Counted from the stretch's first letter, positions 1 through 8,990 are shown. The stretch is DNA of 20,694 nt from Pseudomonadales bacterium (GCA_023255355.1 JALRIU010000005.1:1-20694); one strand, 5' to 3'. Notes: a model not told the origin generated them from the letters alone. Translations and numbers: made by a program.

Positions 1-390
1 GACAAGGGGTAAACCTTTAACTGTACCTTGCATAGCAATCAATGCATCAGTCTCCCCTGTATCTTTTTGAGCTTGAGATAAACGTTCCTTGTACTTACGT
101 GTATCTTTGAACTTTAAGCGGTCAACCGGCAAAACATCGGCGGCCAATTCAATACGACCCGATTCGTCAAGGAAAGCATTCAAGCGACGACGTCCACCCA
201 GGCGCATGTGGTGATCACATTTAGGGCAAACTTCTAAATTTCGCTCAAGTTCTGGACGGTAAAGCACTGAATCGCACTTAACGCATTTTTTCCAAAGTCC
301 CTCAGGTACACTGCTGCTTTTAGCAGAACTCGGTGTCGCGGTCGCATTCTCGCGAACAATAGATGGAACAATTTTATCTAACCAACTCAT
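1..390 (-). CDS. accD: Acetyl-CoA carboxylase carboxyltransferase beta subunit, N-terminal part
   Basis: This is the first 130 codons of AccD; the rest lies beyond the left edge. AccD pairs with AccA to form the carboxyltransferase that makes malonyl-CoA for fatty acid synthesis. The translation starts MSWLDKIVPSI from the ATG at 388-390. It carries the four-cysteine zinc ribbon typical of bacterial AccD (C-V-K-C at about residues 36-39 and C-P-K-C at about 55-58), followed by a Gly/Arg-rich segment and the start of the crotonase-like domain. It follows trpF by only 12 bases, so it is probably cotranscribed with fimV-truA-trpF, the order I recall from Pseudomonas. The ribosome site is weak (AGAGA about 7 bases upstream). 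The identity is secure; only the truncation limits the call. Confidence 0.96.
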   Translation of the reverse strand, partial: MSWLDKIVPSIVRENATATPSSAKSSSVPEGLWKKCVKCDSVLYRPELERNLEVCPKCDHHMRLGGRRRLNAFLDESGRIELAADVLPVDRLKFKDTRKYKERLSQAQKDTGETDALIAMQGTVKGLPLV

Positions 391-402
391 GTATAGTCTC
401 TT

Positions 403-1038
403 CTACTTGTTGTCACCGCAATTAACTGCAGCGAAAAATTGTCTAATTTTTTGAATGTCTTTTTTTCCGTGGCTAGCCTCAACGCCGCCACTCACGTCAA
501 CCGCATAGGGTTTAACTAAACTTACAGCTTCTGCAACATTAGCAGGGGTTAAACCTCCTGCCAAGATAACATTATCAAGTGAGCTCGGCACCAGGCTCCA
601 ATCAAAACGCTCACCCGTCCCTCCAGGCATCCCCTTTCGGTATGTGTCTAGCAAAATGCCTCGGGCAGATGGATATGCCTTAGCCAAGGCTTCTACGTCC
701 GCTGGTTGGTGCTTTTCACTATTTACGCGTAACGCTTTGATGTAAGGTCGATTAAACTGCCGGCAGAATTGTTCATCTTCAGCACCGTGAAACTGGACAA
801 GGTCGATTTTGGTATGCGCAATACATTGCTCAACTTCAGTCGATGACGCATCTACAAACAAAGCAACCGAAGTAACAAATGCAGGAAGTTGCGCAATTAT
901 CTCAGCAGCCTGGGGCACACTTATATAACGAGGACTTGGTGGATAGAAGACAAATCCAAGCGCACTAGCACCAGCGTCTATCGCTGATTTAGCGTCCTCT
1001 ATAGATGTTATGCCACAAACTTTGACCCTTGTTGGCAC
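403..1038 (-). CDS. trpF: Phosphoribosylanthranilate isomerase
   Basis: TrpF converts N-(5-phosphoribosyl)anthranilate to the 1-(o-carboxyphenylamino) deoxyribulose phosphate in tryptophan synthesis. It is a cytosolic TIM barrel. The 211 residues are the usual stand-alone length. Visible family features are VKVCGIT with the catalytic cysteine at residue 8, the GFVFYPPSPRYI segment, the second catalytic acid in LLDTYRKG (D131), GLTPANV, and the phosphate-binding DVSGGVE near the end. The start is a GTG at 1036-1038 with a GGGAG ribosome site 7-8 bases upstream. It is not beside trpA or trpB in this window but sits between truA and accD, a common gammaproteobacterial arrangement. The 75-base gap to truA could hold a weak internal promoter, but none stands out. 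Confidence 0.96.
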   Translation of the reverse strand: MPTRVKVCGITSIEDAKSAIDAGASALGFVFYPPSPRYISVPQAAEIIAQLPAFVTSVALFVDASSTEVEQCIAHTKIDLVQFHGAEDEQFCRQFNRPYIKALRVNSEKHQPADVEALAKAYPSARGILLDTYRKGMPGGTGERFDWSLVPSSLDNVILAGGLTPANVAEAVSLVKPYAVDVSGGVEASHGKKDIQKIRQFFAAVNCGDNK

Positions 1039-1113
1039 AAAAAGCTCCCTTTAATTACATATTTTGCCAAATGATAACAAATGCCGCTCTGGTCTGTCTT
1101 TATAAAAGGACAC

Positions 1114-1938
1114 TCAATCGTCTAAAAATGCTGTAAAAAATGGCCCCAGAGGTAATTTGGGCAATTCAGGAAAATCTGGATAAGTAACATCGACCAAGTA
1201 TAGTCCATTAGGAGCTGCCGTTGCCGCCGCTAGTCGTCGATCTTTAGCCGCCAACAAATCTGCAATCCACGCTTCGTTTTTACGCCCCATGCCAATTTCC
1301 ATAAGCGAACCAACAATGTTACGCACCATATGCAATAGAAAGGCATTAGCTTCGATTTCTACAACAACTATTGATCCCTGTCTGACCACACGGACATTGT
1401 GTACATTGCGAAATGGCGTTTTTGACTGGCATCCTGCCCCACGAAAACTTGAAAAGTCTTGTTCGCCCAGCAACGACTGGGCAGAACGATGCATAGCAGC
1501 TGCATCTAAAGGAATGCGTTGATGAGTTAATCCCTGACTCAATACAGCAGATTGAACGGGCGAATTATCGATTACATAACGATAACGCCTTGCAGTCGCA
1601 GAAAAACGCGCGTGAAAATCTTCACCCACGGCAAGAGACCAGAGCACCCTTATCTGGGGCGGCAATTGCGTATTTGATCCCATCACCCAGGCTCTATCAG
1701 GGCGAGGATTAGGCGAATCAAAATGTATAATTTGACTTGTGCCGTGCACCCCCGTATCCGTTCTGCCTGCACAGACGACGGCAATCGGAGCATCCGCAAC
1801 AAAACTAAGCGCTGCTTCTACATTGGCTTGCACAGTTGCCACAGCAGGGTCAGCCTGACGTTGCCAACCGTGATAATTGGCGCCATCGTAGGCTATAGCA
1901 GCTGCATATCGTTGGGTATTTTGAGTTACTTGATTCAG
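1114..1938 (-). CDS. truA: tRNA pseudouridine(38-40) synthase, probable CTG start
   Basis: TruA makes pseudouridine at positions 38-40 of the tRNA anticodon arm. The core AGRTDTGVHG motif with the catalytic Asp is present, as are the later RYRYVI and LLHMVRNIVG segments. The first ordinary start, a GTG at 1840-1842, would drop the conserved N-terminal strand. The frame stays open upstream and encodes RYAAAIAYDG and GWQRQ, which every TruA has. No ATG, GTG or TTG lies between those codons and the in-frame stop at 1978-1980. The best start is CTG at 1936-1938: AAAGGA lies 9 bases upstream and the CTG overlaps the fimV TGA as CTGA. This gives 274 residues, close to the usual TruA length of about 270. 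An ATT at 1942-1944 is the alternative but sits too close to the ribosome site. The gene is coupled to fimV and followed by trpF. Confidence 0.9.
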   Translation of the reverse strand: MNQVTQNTQRYAAAIAYDGANYHGWQRQADPAVATVQANVEAALSFVADAPIAVVCAGRTDTGVHGTSQIIHFDSPNPRPDRAWVMGSNTQLPPQIRVLWSLAVGEDFHARFSATARRYRYVIDNSPVQSAVLSQGLTHQRIPLDAAAMHRSAQSLLGEQDFSSFRGAGCQSKTPFRNVHNVRVVRQGSIVVVEIEANAFLLHMVRNIVGSLMEIGMGRKNEAWIADLLAAKDRRLAAATAAPNGLYLVDVTYPDFPELPKLPLGPFFTAFLDD

Positions 1939-4475
1939 GTTAATTGTTCCTTTAATGCCAATGCTGTGCTTTTTTGCTCATCATTGCCATCAAGGAGAAT
2001 ATCTTCAAGAATTTCTCTTGCACCATCGGCATCACCCATATCTATATAGGCCTTTACCAATTCAAGTTTTGTATCGATCTCATCAAAATCTGATAACAGA
2101 TCGTCGATATCAAGATCTTCATCGTCAGGCAACGATTCTGAGATGATATCATCAAGTGCGCCATCATCACTATCCAACATGATATCTTTCTCAAGATCTG
2201 CCAGATCCAAGCTATCGTCGTCTAAATCACTAAGATCAGTTTCTTCAGCAAATTGGGATAAATCCATTTCATCCAAATCGCCAAAATCCATTGCCTCGTC
2301 AGCGTCGAGGTCAGACTTTTCCATAGCATCCAAGACAAGCTCATCTGAATTATTAGACAAGCTCTCATCCTCAATACTCTCATCAAGATTTAGGTCATCA
2401 AAGTCTAAATCAGGGAGGTCTTCTGCTAGAGCCTCTGGCGCAACGCTAATCAAATTTTCTTCAGAGAAATCGTCATCGTTTAATTCCATCGTATCTAGAT
2501 CTAGGTCTAAATCTGCTGCCTCATCAAGGCCAACAACAGGGTTCTCTTCGATAGTATCTTCAATAGCATCAAAATTATTGAGTAGATCATCATTGAGTTC
2601 AACATCGTCATCACTTGTAGCAAGCTGCTCAATATTATCTTCCGAGCTTGAATCCTCTATTTGTTGCTCATCGAGACCTATATCCCAATCTAAATGTTCC
2701 GATACAGCGGCATCATCATCCGTCACTTCAGGCTGATCAGCATCTGAGATTGAAGATGCATCTGCTTGCAATACAGCATGTTGCGATTGAAGTGCAGCCC
2801 ATGCTGTTTGAGTTTCAGGATCCGTCGAGGCATTAAGATCTGCTCTTACATTTTCCAAGTTAGATAGATCGCCGGCGATGGCTGCGACTTCCATAACCTT
2901 AAGTCGAACAACATCATTATCAGGGTGATTGTTAGCTAAATCTTTAACTAAATCTAATGCCGCAGAGGCGCGGCCATAGGCCACATAAATGTCAATTTCT
3001 ACCAGAGCTTCATCGATGGTATTTTCTTTTTGAGCAAAATCATTCAAATCACTGACATTATCGTTGGCCTGATCTGTCTGTGATGAATCTTCTAGTGACT
3101 TATCAACCGGTGTAACAATCTCCTGCATGACTTCAGCGGCAAAAGCTTTGCGCGCAGATTGCGGGGTTGCATCAACAACAACGGCCGGTTGCTCGTTAAG
3201 GCCCTCCGCGGCTGGCGCCTCGACCACACTAACAGTCTGCGCTGGCTCATGCTTTACGTCTTGCTGCCGTTTACGTGTCCAAACCAACCCACCTAAAAGA
3301 CTCAACAACGCTACGAAGCCTCCACCCAATACCAAAGGTGACTGCCACCACTGCTGAGCAGAGGATGATTGCTGCATCTTGGCGAGCTCTTGATCCTTTA
3401 GGACCATAAGCCGTTGCATAGTTTTGACTTGCTCTTCCAACGCAGCCAAACGCTGCGCCATCTCGTCATTTTGACGCTGACTCTTATCTAAGTCTTCTAG
3501 AGTCATTGCCAGCCGCTGACTTAATTCATCATTTACCGGCAGGTCTGACAAGGGTTCATCCTCAAATTCACTAGCATTTGAGAGACTTTTATCTTCAATT
3601 TTTGATTCACTCGATGCTATTGATTCGGTGACATCGGCATTGGCAAGTCGAACATAAGCCTCGTTTGTAACCTCAGGCGTAACCACTGGCTCAGCTGCAA
3701 CATCGGTTACTACACTATCTTCTGAATCGAACTGTGGATTTGTCCATTGAGTGTTTTGAGATGCGACCCAAGCTGAAGCCTGCTCTTTTGATGCACGTGA
3801 GACTTCTTCAGCGCTAGGAATTTGTAATAGAACGCCTGCTTGCAGCCCATTGATATTTGATTTTAAAAAGGCCTGTGGGTTTTTCTTAACTAAGGCACGC
3901 ATGGTTTGTTGAGGACTGTAATCGCGATTAGGACGCACTTGCAAGGCAATACGCCAGAGCGAATCACCATTTTCTACCCTAACCATGCCCGCAGGGGCTA
4001 CCGGCATTTCAGTGCTTACTGCTGGCGCTGACGAAACATTTGATTGTTGAACCACCGGAGAGACATCAGGCGCTGGAGTCACGGGTAAAAAATCAATCAG
4101 AGCCGTATACTCTCTTAAAATCCGCCCATCAGGCCAACGAAGATCCAGAACAAAATTCAAATAAGGTTCAACCATGGGGTCGTCGCTAGTGAGCCGAATC
4201 AATCCGCCCCCCTTACCATCGAGCTCGACCGCAAATTTGATGCTTTCTAGGTGATAATCCATCGACACCCCAGCACGCTCAAAATCCTGTAGAGAAGCCA
4301 TTTTAGCAACCAGCTGAGACGAGGCCATCCCTTCTATACCATAAATATCAATTGAGGCATCTAGCGGCTGGCTCATAGAGGAATGCATATCAATAGTGCC
4401 AACCCCTAAAGCCATTACAGGACTTACGTAGGAGGCAATAACTAGCGCTGAAACAGCCTTTAATTTATTGAACAT
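1935..4475 (-). CDS. fimV: FimV-family pilus/polar assembly protein with LysM domain
   Basis: FimV is an inner-membrane, peptidoglycan-binding organiser of type IV pilus assembly, twitching and polar signalling in Pseudomonas and relatives. The 846-residue product has a signal peptide (cleavage likely after A22, VMA), the FimV N-terminal domain (about 23-131, with LNFVLDLRWPDGRILREYTALID), a LysM domain (about 164-220, GDSLWRIA), a coiled coil (about 314-368), one membrane segment (about 379-399) and a long cytoplasmic half. That half has a TPR-like stretch (about 488-545), a very acidic Asp/Glu-rich region with LDLD and DDLDLD runs (about 590-800), and the conserved C-terminal FimV motif (KLELVKAYIDMGDADGA). 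It starts with ATG after AAGGAAA. A candidate promoter lies at 4544-4573. Its stop overlaps the truA start. Pilus genes themselves are not in the window. Confidence 0.95.
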   Translation of the reverse strand: MFNKLKAVSALVIASYVSPVMALGVGTIDMHSSMSQPLDASIDIYGIEGMASSQLVAKMASLQDFERAGVSMDYHLESIKFAVELDGKGGGLIRLTSDDPMVEPYLNFVLDLRWPDGRILREYTALIDFLPVTPAPDVSPVVQQSNVSSAPAVSTEMPVAPAGMVRVENGDSLWRIALQVRPNRDYSPQQTMRALVKKNPQAFLKSNINGLQAGVLLQIPSAEEVSRASKEQASAWVASQNTQWTNPQFDSEDSVVTDVAAEPVVTPEVTNEAYVRLANADVTESIASSESKIEDKSLSNASEFEDEPLSDLPVNDELSQRLAMTLEDLDKSQRQNDEMAQRLAALEEQVKTMQRLMVLKDQELAKMQQSSSAQQWWQSPLVLGGGFVALLSLLGGLVWTRKRQQDVKHEPAQTVSVVEAPAAEGLNEQPAVVVDATPQSARKAFAAEVMQEIVTPVDKSLEDSSQTDQANDNVSDLNDFAQKENTIDEALVEIDIYVAYGRASAALDLVKDLANNHPDNDVVRLKVMEVAAIAGDLSNLENVRADLNASTDPETQTAWAALQSQHAVLQADASSISDADQPEVTDDDAAVSEHLDWDIGLDEQQIEDSSSEDNIEQLATSDDDVELNDDLLNNFDAIEDTIEENPVVGLDEAADLDLDLDTMELNDDDFSEENLISVAPEALAEDLPDLDFDDLNLDESIEDESLSNNSDELVLDAMEKSDLDADEAMDFGDLDEMDLSQFAEETDLSDLDDDSLDLADLEKDIMLDSDDGALDDIISESLPDDEDLDIDDLLSDFDEIDTKLELVKAYIDMGDADGAREILEDILLDGNDEQKSTALALKEQLT

Positions 4476-4543
4476 TGAGAAGATTTCCTTTGCGTCTCAA
4501 CATGAACACTGCTGAACATGTTTCCTTAATACACCTAAGGACA

Positions 4544-4573
4544 AGTGTAGTAAGCAACCTACGAGAGCGCCAA
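4544..4573 (-). promoter_or_regulatory. Candidate sigma-70 promoter for fimV-truA-trpF-accD
   Basis: On the minus strand, TTGGCG (4568-4573) and TACACT (4544-4549) are separated by 18 bases, about 70 bases before the fimV start. It lies downstream of the asd terminator, as a separate transcription unit needs. This rests on motif matching by eye; no start site is known. Confidence 0.45.
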
Positions 4574-4600
4574 AAAAATCCCCAAAAAGATATTTTTTTA

Positions 4601-4639
4601 AATGTTATCAACGAAATTCACTAGATGATTGATAACATT
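4601..4639. repeat. 11-bp perfect inverted repeat upstream of fimV
   Basis: The arms AATGTTATCAA (4601-4611) and TTGATAACATT (4629-4639) are perfect inverted copies around a 17-base spacer. They sit between the asd terminator and the candidate fimV promoter, ending 28 bases upstream of the -35. No U-run follows on either strand, so a terminator is unlikely. A two-site operator or an upstream activator site is the more natural reading. The binding protein is unknown. Confidence 0.6.
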
Positions 4640-4653
4640 GATGTTCGAAAGTC

Positions 4654-4680
4654 AAAAAAAAACGCCCATTGGGCGTTTCT
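4654..4680 (-). terminator. Intrinsic terminator after asd
   Basis: Read on the minus strand, an 8-bp GC-containing stem (AAACGCCC / GGGCGTTT) with a 3-base loop is followed by nine T residues. It lies 16 bases past the asd stop. This should end the leuCDB-asd transcript and separate it from fimV. Only three T residues follow on the plus strand, so it works mainly on the minus strand. Confidence 0.9.
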
Positions 4681-4695
4681 TCAGTATTAGATGGT

Positions 4696-5808
4696 TTATT
4701 GCTCAAGCAATATGCACAACATACGACGGAGAGGCTCAGCAGCACCCCATAGCAATTGGTCACCTACGGTAAAGGCAGACAAGTATTCTCCGCCCATATT
4801 AAGCTTGCGCAAGCGGCCAACTGGCACATGCAACGAACCTGTCACTGCGGTTGGCGTTAAATCTCGCAATGATGCATCGCGATCATTAGGTACAACCTTC
4901 ACCCAATCATTGGCACTGGCCAACATGGCATTGATTTCATCCATGGGCACATCGCTTTTCAATTTGACTGTTAATGCTTGGCTGTGACAACGCATAGCCC
5001 CAATGCGAACACATAAACCATCGATAGGTATATTTTTATCAGTGCGCAAAATCTTGTTCGTTTCAGCTTGGCCTTTCCACTCTTCACGGCTTTGGCCATT
5101 ATCGAGTTGCGTGTCAATATAAGGCAACAAACTACCCGCTAAAGGGTGACCAAATTTATCTGTAGGAAATTCACCTGAACGCATAGTTGCTGCAACTTGA
5201 CGATCTATGTCTAAAATCGCCGAGGCAGGATCTGCCAATGCATCGGCAACTGAACGCTCAATAGTACCCATTTGCGAAATCAATTCGCGCATATTCTGCG
5301 CACCCGCACCTGATGCAGCTTGGTAAGTCATGGCACTCACCCACTCTACCATGTTGTTTTTGAACAGACCGCCCATCGCCATCAACATCAAGCTAACTGT
5401 ACAGTTACCACCGATGTAATCTTTAACACCACTGGCAATACCTGCATTAATCACATCACGGTTAACAGGATCAAGCACAATGATGGCATTTTCGCTCATA
5501 CGCAACGAAGATGCAGCGTCAATCCAGAAGCCATTCCAACCTGCTGCACGTAATGGTCCATAAACAGCCTTGGTATAGTCACCGCCCTGGCATGAAACAA
5601 TGGCATCCATTTGTTTCAATTCTTCGATGTCCATAGCATCTTTTAATGCGGGTGTCGCCACACCGACATCAGGTCCAGCACCACCAACATTAGATGTGGT
5701 AAAGAATACCGGTTCAGCAATTTTTGCAAAGTCATTCTCTTCGTTCATGCGTTGCATCAACACAGAACCAACCATGCCACGCCAACCTACAAAACCAACT
5801 CTTTTCAT
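4696..5808 (-). CDS. asd: Aspartate-semialdehyde dehydrogenase
   Basis: Asd reduces beta-aspartyl phosphate to aspartate semialdehyde with NADPH, the branch point to lysine/diaminopimelate, methionine and threonine. The 370-residue protein is the Gram-negative type: the N-terminal NADP loop GFVGWRGMVGS, the catalytic cysteine in GGNCTVSL (C136) and the base His in MRCHSQ (H275), matching C135 and H274 of the E. coli enzyme. An upstream in-frame GTG (5815-5817) would add three residues. I prefer the ATG at 5806-5808 because its product begins MKRVGF as in relatives and GGG lies about 8 bases upstream. It follows leuB by 14 bases and ends just before a strong terminator, so it is the last gene of the leu operon. 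Confidence 0.97.
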   Translation of the reverse strand: MKRVGFVGWRGMVGSVLMQRMNEENDFAKIAEPVFFTTSNVGGAGPDVGVATPALKDAMDIEELKQMDAIVSCQGGDYTKAVYGPLRAAGWNGFWIDAASSLRMSENAIIVLDPVNRDVINAGIASGVKDYIGGNCTVSLMLMAMGGLFKNNMVEWVSAMTYQAASGAGAQNMRELISQMGTIERSVADALADPASAILDIDRQVAATMRSGEFPTDKFGHPLAGSLLPYIDTQLDNGQSREEWKGQAETNKILRTDKNIPIDGLCVRIGAMRCHSQALTVKLKSDVPMDEINAMLASANDWVKVVPNDRDASLRDLTPTAVTGSLHVPVGRLRKLNMGGEYLSAFTVGDQLLWGAAEPLRRMLCILLEQ

Positions 5809-5822
5809 GTCATTCACCCTAA

Positions 5823-6905
5823 TTAAGCATTTTGGAGTGCAGCGACGACTGCATCACCCATTTCCACACAAGACACCATCGTTGTGCCTTCGCTGTAAAT
5901 ATCGCCTGTACGCAGACCTTGATCCAGTACATTCCCAATTGCGGCCTCGATAGCATCTGCCGCGGCAACTTCACCAAAGGTGTAGCGTAACATCATCGAC
6001 GCAGACAGCATCATTGCCAATGGGTTAGCTTTATTTTGGCCAGCAATATCAGGCGCAGAACCGTGACAAGGCTCGTACATACCCTTGTTGTTCTTATCCA
6101 AAGAAGCCGAGGGCAACATACCGATTGAACCAGTCAACATGGCAGCCGTATCCGACAAAATATCACCGAACATATTGCCTGTTACCATGACATCAAACTG
6201 CTTGGGACGCATAACCAACTGCATGGCAGCGTTATCGACCAACATGTGACTTAGCTGCACATCTGGGTATTCTTTGGCAAGATCAGTCATTACTTCGCGC
6301 CACAGCATAGTCACTTCGAGCACGTTAGCTTTATCGACTGAACACACACGACCGCCACGTGCACGAGCTGCTTCAAATGCTACTCGCCCTATACGACGAA
6401 TTTCGGGCTCTGAATAAACATAGGTATTGAAGCCCTCACGATCGCCTGAATCGTTAACACGAATACCACGTGGCTGACCAAAGTAAATTCCACCCGTCAA
6501 TTCGCGAACAATCAAGATATCTAACCCGGCAACACGATCTGCTTTTAACGAGGATGCTTCAGCCAATTGCGGATATAAAATTGCGGGACGCAAGTTAGCG
6601 AACAGATCTAAATGCTTACGAATACCTAACAAGCCCTGTTCTGGACGAAGATTTGCGCTTAGGTTATCCCACTTAGGACCACCGATTGCGGCAAATAAAA
6701 TAGCATCAGACGCTTTCGCTTTGGCTAAACTTTCTTCAGGTAAAGGCACACCGGTCGCATCGATAGCAGCGCCGCCTACTAAGGCTTCATCAAATTGCAG
6801 GTCTAGCCCAAATTTAGCATCTACCACATCGAGCACTTTACGTGCTTCAAGCATAATTTCGGGACCAATACCGTCACCAGAAACTAACAAAATATTTTTA
6901 GACAT
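5823..6905 (-). CDS. leuB: 3-isopropylmalate dehydrogenase
   Basis: LeuB oxidatively decarboxylates 3-isopropylmalate with NAD to 2-oxoisocaproate, the third dedicated step of leucine synthesis. The 360 residues are the usual length. Landmarks are LLVSGDGIGPEI at the N-terminus, the substrate-binding RELTGGIYFGQPRG, DKANVLEVTMLWREV, the metal-binding GDILSDTAAMLTGSIGMLPSAS, and the NAD-binding HGSAPDIAGQNKANP. The ATG is preceded by TAGGAA at good distance. It lies 8 bases after leuD and 14 before asd, so the three are surely cotranscribed. Confidence 0.98.
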   Translation of the reverse strand: MSKNILLVSGDGIGPEIMLEARKVLDVVDAKFGLDLQFDEALVGGAAIDATGVPLPEESLAKAKASDAILFAAIGGPKWDNLSANLRPEQGLLGIRKHLDLFANLRPAILYPQLAEASSLKADRVAGLDILIVRELTGGIYFGQPRGIRVNDSGDREGFNTYVYSEPEIRRIGRVAFEAARARGGRVCSVDKANVLEVTMLWREVMTDLAKEYPDVQLSHMLVDNAAMQLVMRPKQFDVMVTGNMFGDILSDTAAMLTGSIGMLPSASLDKNNKGMYEPCHGSAPDIAGQNKANPLAMMLSASMMLRYTFGEVAAADAIEAAIGNVLDQGLRTGDIYSEGTTMVSCVEMGDAVVAALQNA

Positions 6906-6913
6906 TTAATTTC

Positions 6914-7561
6914 CTATTTAATACTGTCAAACAACCATGGCGATTGCTGACGCCACTTCTGTTCATACGTTTTAATCGCATCGGCACTATTTAAAGTAAT
7001 CCCGATATCGTCCAGTCCATTCAACAAGCGGTGCTTACGGTTGGCATCAACCTCAAAGCTGTAGCTATTTCCCTCAGGGGTAGTAACACATTGCTCTGGT
7101 AAGTTAATAGTCAATTGATATCCTTCGTTAGCAGCAACTCGCGCAAACAAATCATCCACAATCGCTTCATCCAACACGATAGGCAACAAGCCATTGTTAA
7201 AGCAGTTATTAAAGAAGATATCCGCAAAACTTGGTGCAATCACACAGCGAATCCCAAAATCATCCAATGCCCATGGCGCGTGCTCACGGCTTGAGCCACA
7301 ACCAAAGTTTTTACGTGCCAACAGAATTGAAGTACCCGCATAACGTGCCTGATTAAGAACAAAATCCATATTCAATGGACGCGCACTACAATCTTGACCC
7401 GGCTCACCTTTATCTAGGTAACGCAATTCATCGAATAAATTTGGGCCAAAACCACTACGTAAAATCGACTTTAAAAATTGCTTTGGAATAATCATGTCGG
7501 TATCAACGTTGGCACGATCGATTGGCGCCACGATACCCTGTTCAATTTGAAATGCTTTCAT
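6914..7561 (-). CDS. leuD: 3-isopropylmalate dehydratase small subunit
   Basis: LeuD pairs with LeuC to form isopropylmalate isomerase, which converts 2- to 3-isopropylmalate through dehydration and rehydration. At 215 residues it is the long bacterial form. It shows the N-terminal IDRANVDTDMIIPKQFLK, the swivelling-domain substrate loop GCGSSREHAPWAL, and IAPSFADIFFNNCFNNGLLPI. An AAGGAG ribosome site lies 6 bases before the ATG. Ten bases separate it from leuC. Confidence 0.98.
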   Translation of the reverse strand: MKAFQIEQGIVAPIDRANVDTDMIIPKQFLKSILRSGFGPNLFDELRYLDKGEPGQDCSARPLNMDFVLNQARYAGTSILLARKNFGCGSSREHAPWALDDFGIRCVIAPSFADIFFNNCFNNGLLPIVLDEAIVDDLFARVAANEGYQLTINLPEQCVTTPEGNSYSFEVDANRKHRLLNGLDDIGITLNSADAIKTYEQKWRQQSPWLFDSIK

Positions 7562-7571
7562 GGGTTACTCC

Positions 7572-8990
7572 TTACAGTTTGCTTACGTCAACAAAGTGAC
7601 CATAAATGGCTGCCGCGGCTGCCATTGCAGGACTCACCAAGTGGGTGCGGCCACCAAAGCCTTGACGCCCTTCAAAATTTCGGTTTGAAGTCGACGCACA
7701 GTGACTACCTGCCGGCAATACGTCCGAGTTCATGGCCAAACACATTGAACAACTAGGCTGACGCCATTCAATACCTGCAGCTATAAAAATCTTATCCAAT
7801 CCTTCTTGTTCAGCCTGCAGCTTGACCTGACCAGAACCAGGTACCACCATTGCGCGAGTAACAGAGGCGGCTTTTTGTTTGCCTGCAACTACTGCAGCAG
7901 CTGCTCTCAAATCTTCAATGCGGGAGTTAGTGCAAGAACCGATAAATACTTCGTCGACTGGAATTTCAGAGATAGCCATACCACCTTTTAATCCCATATA
8001 GGTCAAGGCACGTTCAGCAGCAGCTCGTTGCACTGGATCGGTAATGTCAGCAGGTACAGGTACAACAGCGTCGACCGCAGCGACTTGCTCGGGTGATGTT
8101 CCCCATGTAACTTGTGGGCGAATATCTTCACCACGCAGTGTTACAACAGCATCAAATACAGCATCATCATCACTGACAAGATCGCGCCATGCAGCAACCG
8201 CCTGCTGCCACTGTTCGCCTTTCGGTGCAAACTGACGGCCTTCAACATAATTAATCGTGGTGTCATCAACAGCCACCATACCAATGCGAGCACCACCTTC
8301 GATAGCCATGTTACAAACTGTCATTCGGCCTTCCATCGACATATCGCGAAACACTTGACCAGCAAACTCAATCGCATAACCAGTACCGCCAGCTGTACCG
8401 ATCTTACCGATGATCGCCAATACCACATCCTTTGGAGTAACACCTAAGCCCAAGGTGCCAGTCACCTCAACCTTCATGTTCTTCATTTTCTTTTGCACAA
8501 GGCACTGGGTTGCCAAAACGTGTTCGACTTCAGAGGTACCTACCCCGTGAGCCAAAGCAGCAAACGCCCCATGGGTCGCAGTATGTGAATCACCACAAAC
8601 CAAGGTCATGCCAGGCAAGGTTGCACCAGTTTCTGGGCCCACTACGTGCACAATACCCTGCTCGCGGTCGTTAATTTTGAATTCTTTAATTCCAAATTCA
8701 TCACAGTTGTCATCCAAGGTTTGTACCTGGATACGAGAAATCTCATCAACGATCGAGGCAATGCCACCTGCTCGCTCATGAACATCAGAGGGGACATTAT
8801 GATCAGGGGTGGCCAAATTGGCATCTACCCGCCAAGGTTTACGTCCCGCCAGACGCAATCCTTCAAAGGCCTGGGGCGAAGTTACTTCGTGCAACAATTG
8901 ACGATCGATATAAATCAACGCGCTGCCGTCGGCGCGTTGTTCTACGACGTGGGAATCCCACAATTTATCATAAAGCGTTTTACCAGCCAT
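7572..8990 (-). CDS. leuC: 3-isopropylmalate dehydratase large subunit
   Basis: LeuC is the aconitase-like, 4Fe-4S-carrying subunit of isopropylmalate isomerase. The 472 residues are full length. The cluster ligands are visible at C353 (IGSCTNSR) and C414 and C417 (PSCSMCLAMN). Other landmarks are TPDHNVPS, GDSHTATHGAFAALAHGVGTSEVEHVLATQ and RNFEGRQGFGGRTHLVSPAMAAAAA. AAAGGA lies 7 bases before the ATG. It is the first gene of the leuC-leuD-leuB-asd operon and diverges from a LysR-type regulator. The shared gap carries a palindromic T-N11-A box on the likely leuC -35. There is no room for a leucine attenuator leader peptide of usual size, so control is probably by the regulator. Confidence 0.98.
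   Translation of the reverse strand: MAGKTLYDKLWDSHVVEQRADGSALIYIDRQLLHEVTSPQAFEGLRLAGRKPWRVDANLATPDHNVPSDVHERAGGIASIVDEISRIQVQTLDDNCDEFGIKEFKINDREQGIVHVVGPETGATLPGMTLVCGDSHTATHGAFAALAHGVGTSEVEHVLATQCLVQKKMKNMKVEVTGTLGLGVTPKDVVLAIIGKIGTAGGTGYAIEFAGQVFRDMSMEGRMTVCNMAIEGGARIGMVAVDDTTINYVEGRQFAPKGEQWQQAVAAWRDLVSDDDAVFDAVVTLRGEDIRPQVTWGTSPEQVAAVDAVVPVPADITDPVQRAAAERALTYMGLKGGMAISEIPVDEVFIGSCTNSRIEDLRAAAAVVAGKQKAASVTRAMVVPGSGQVKLQAEQEGLDKIFIAAGIEWRQPSCSMCLAMNSDVLPAGSHCASTSNRNFEGRQGFGGRTHLVSPAMAAAAAIYGHFVDVSKL

Noticed and set aside
1723..2049. Plus-strand frame across the fimV-truA junction
   Set aside because: It is a shadow of the TruA N-terminus and the fimV C-terminus; no independent support was seen.
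2143..2736. Long serine-rich plus-strand open frame inside fimV
   Set aside because: It is the antisense reading of the Asp/Glu-rich fimV segment, where GAT and GAA codons read as serine-type codons. It has no ribosome site and no domain.
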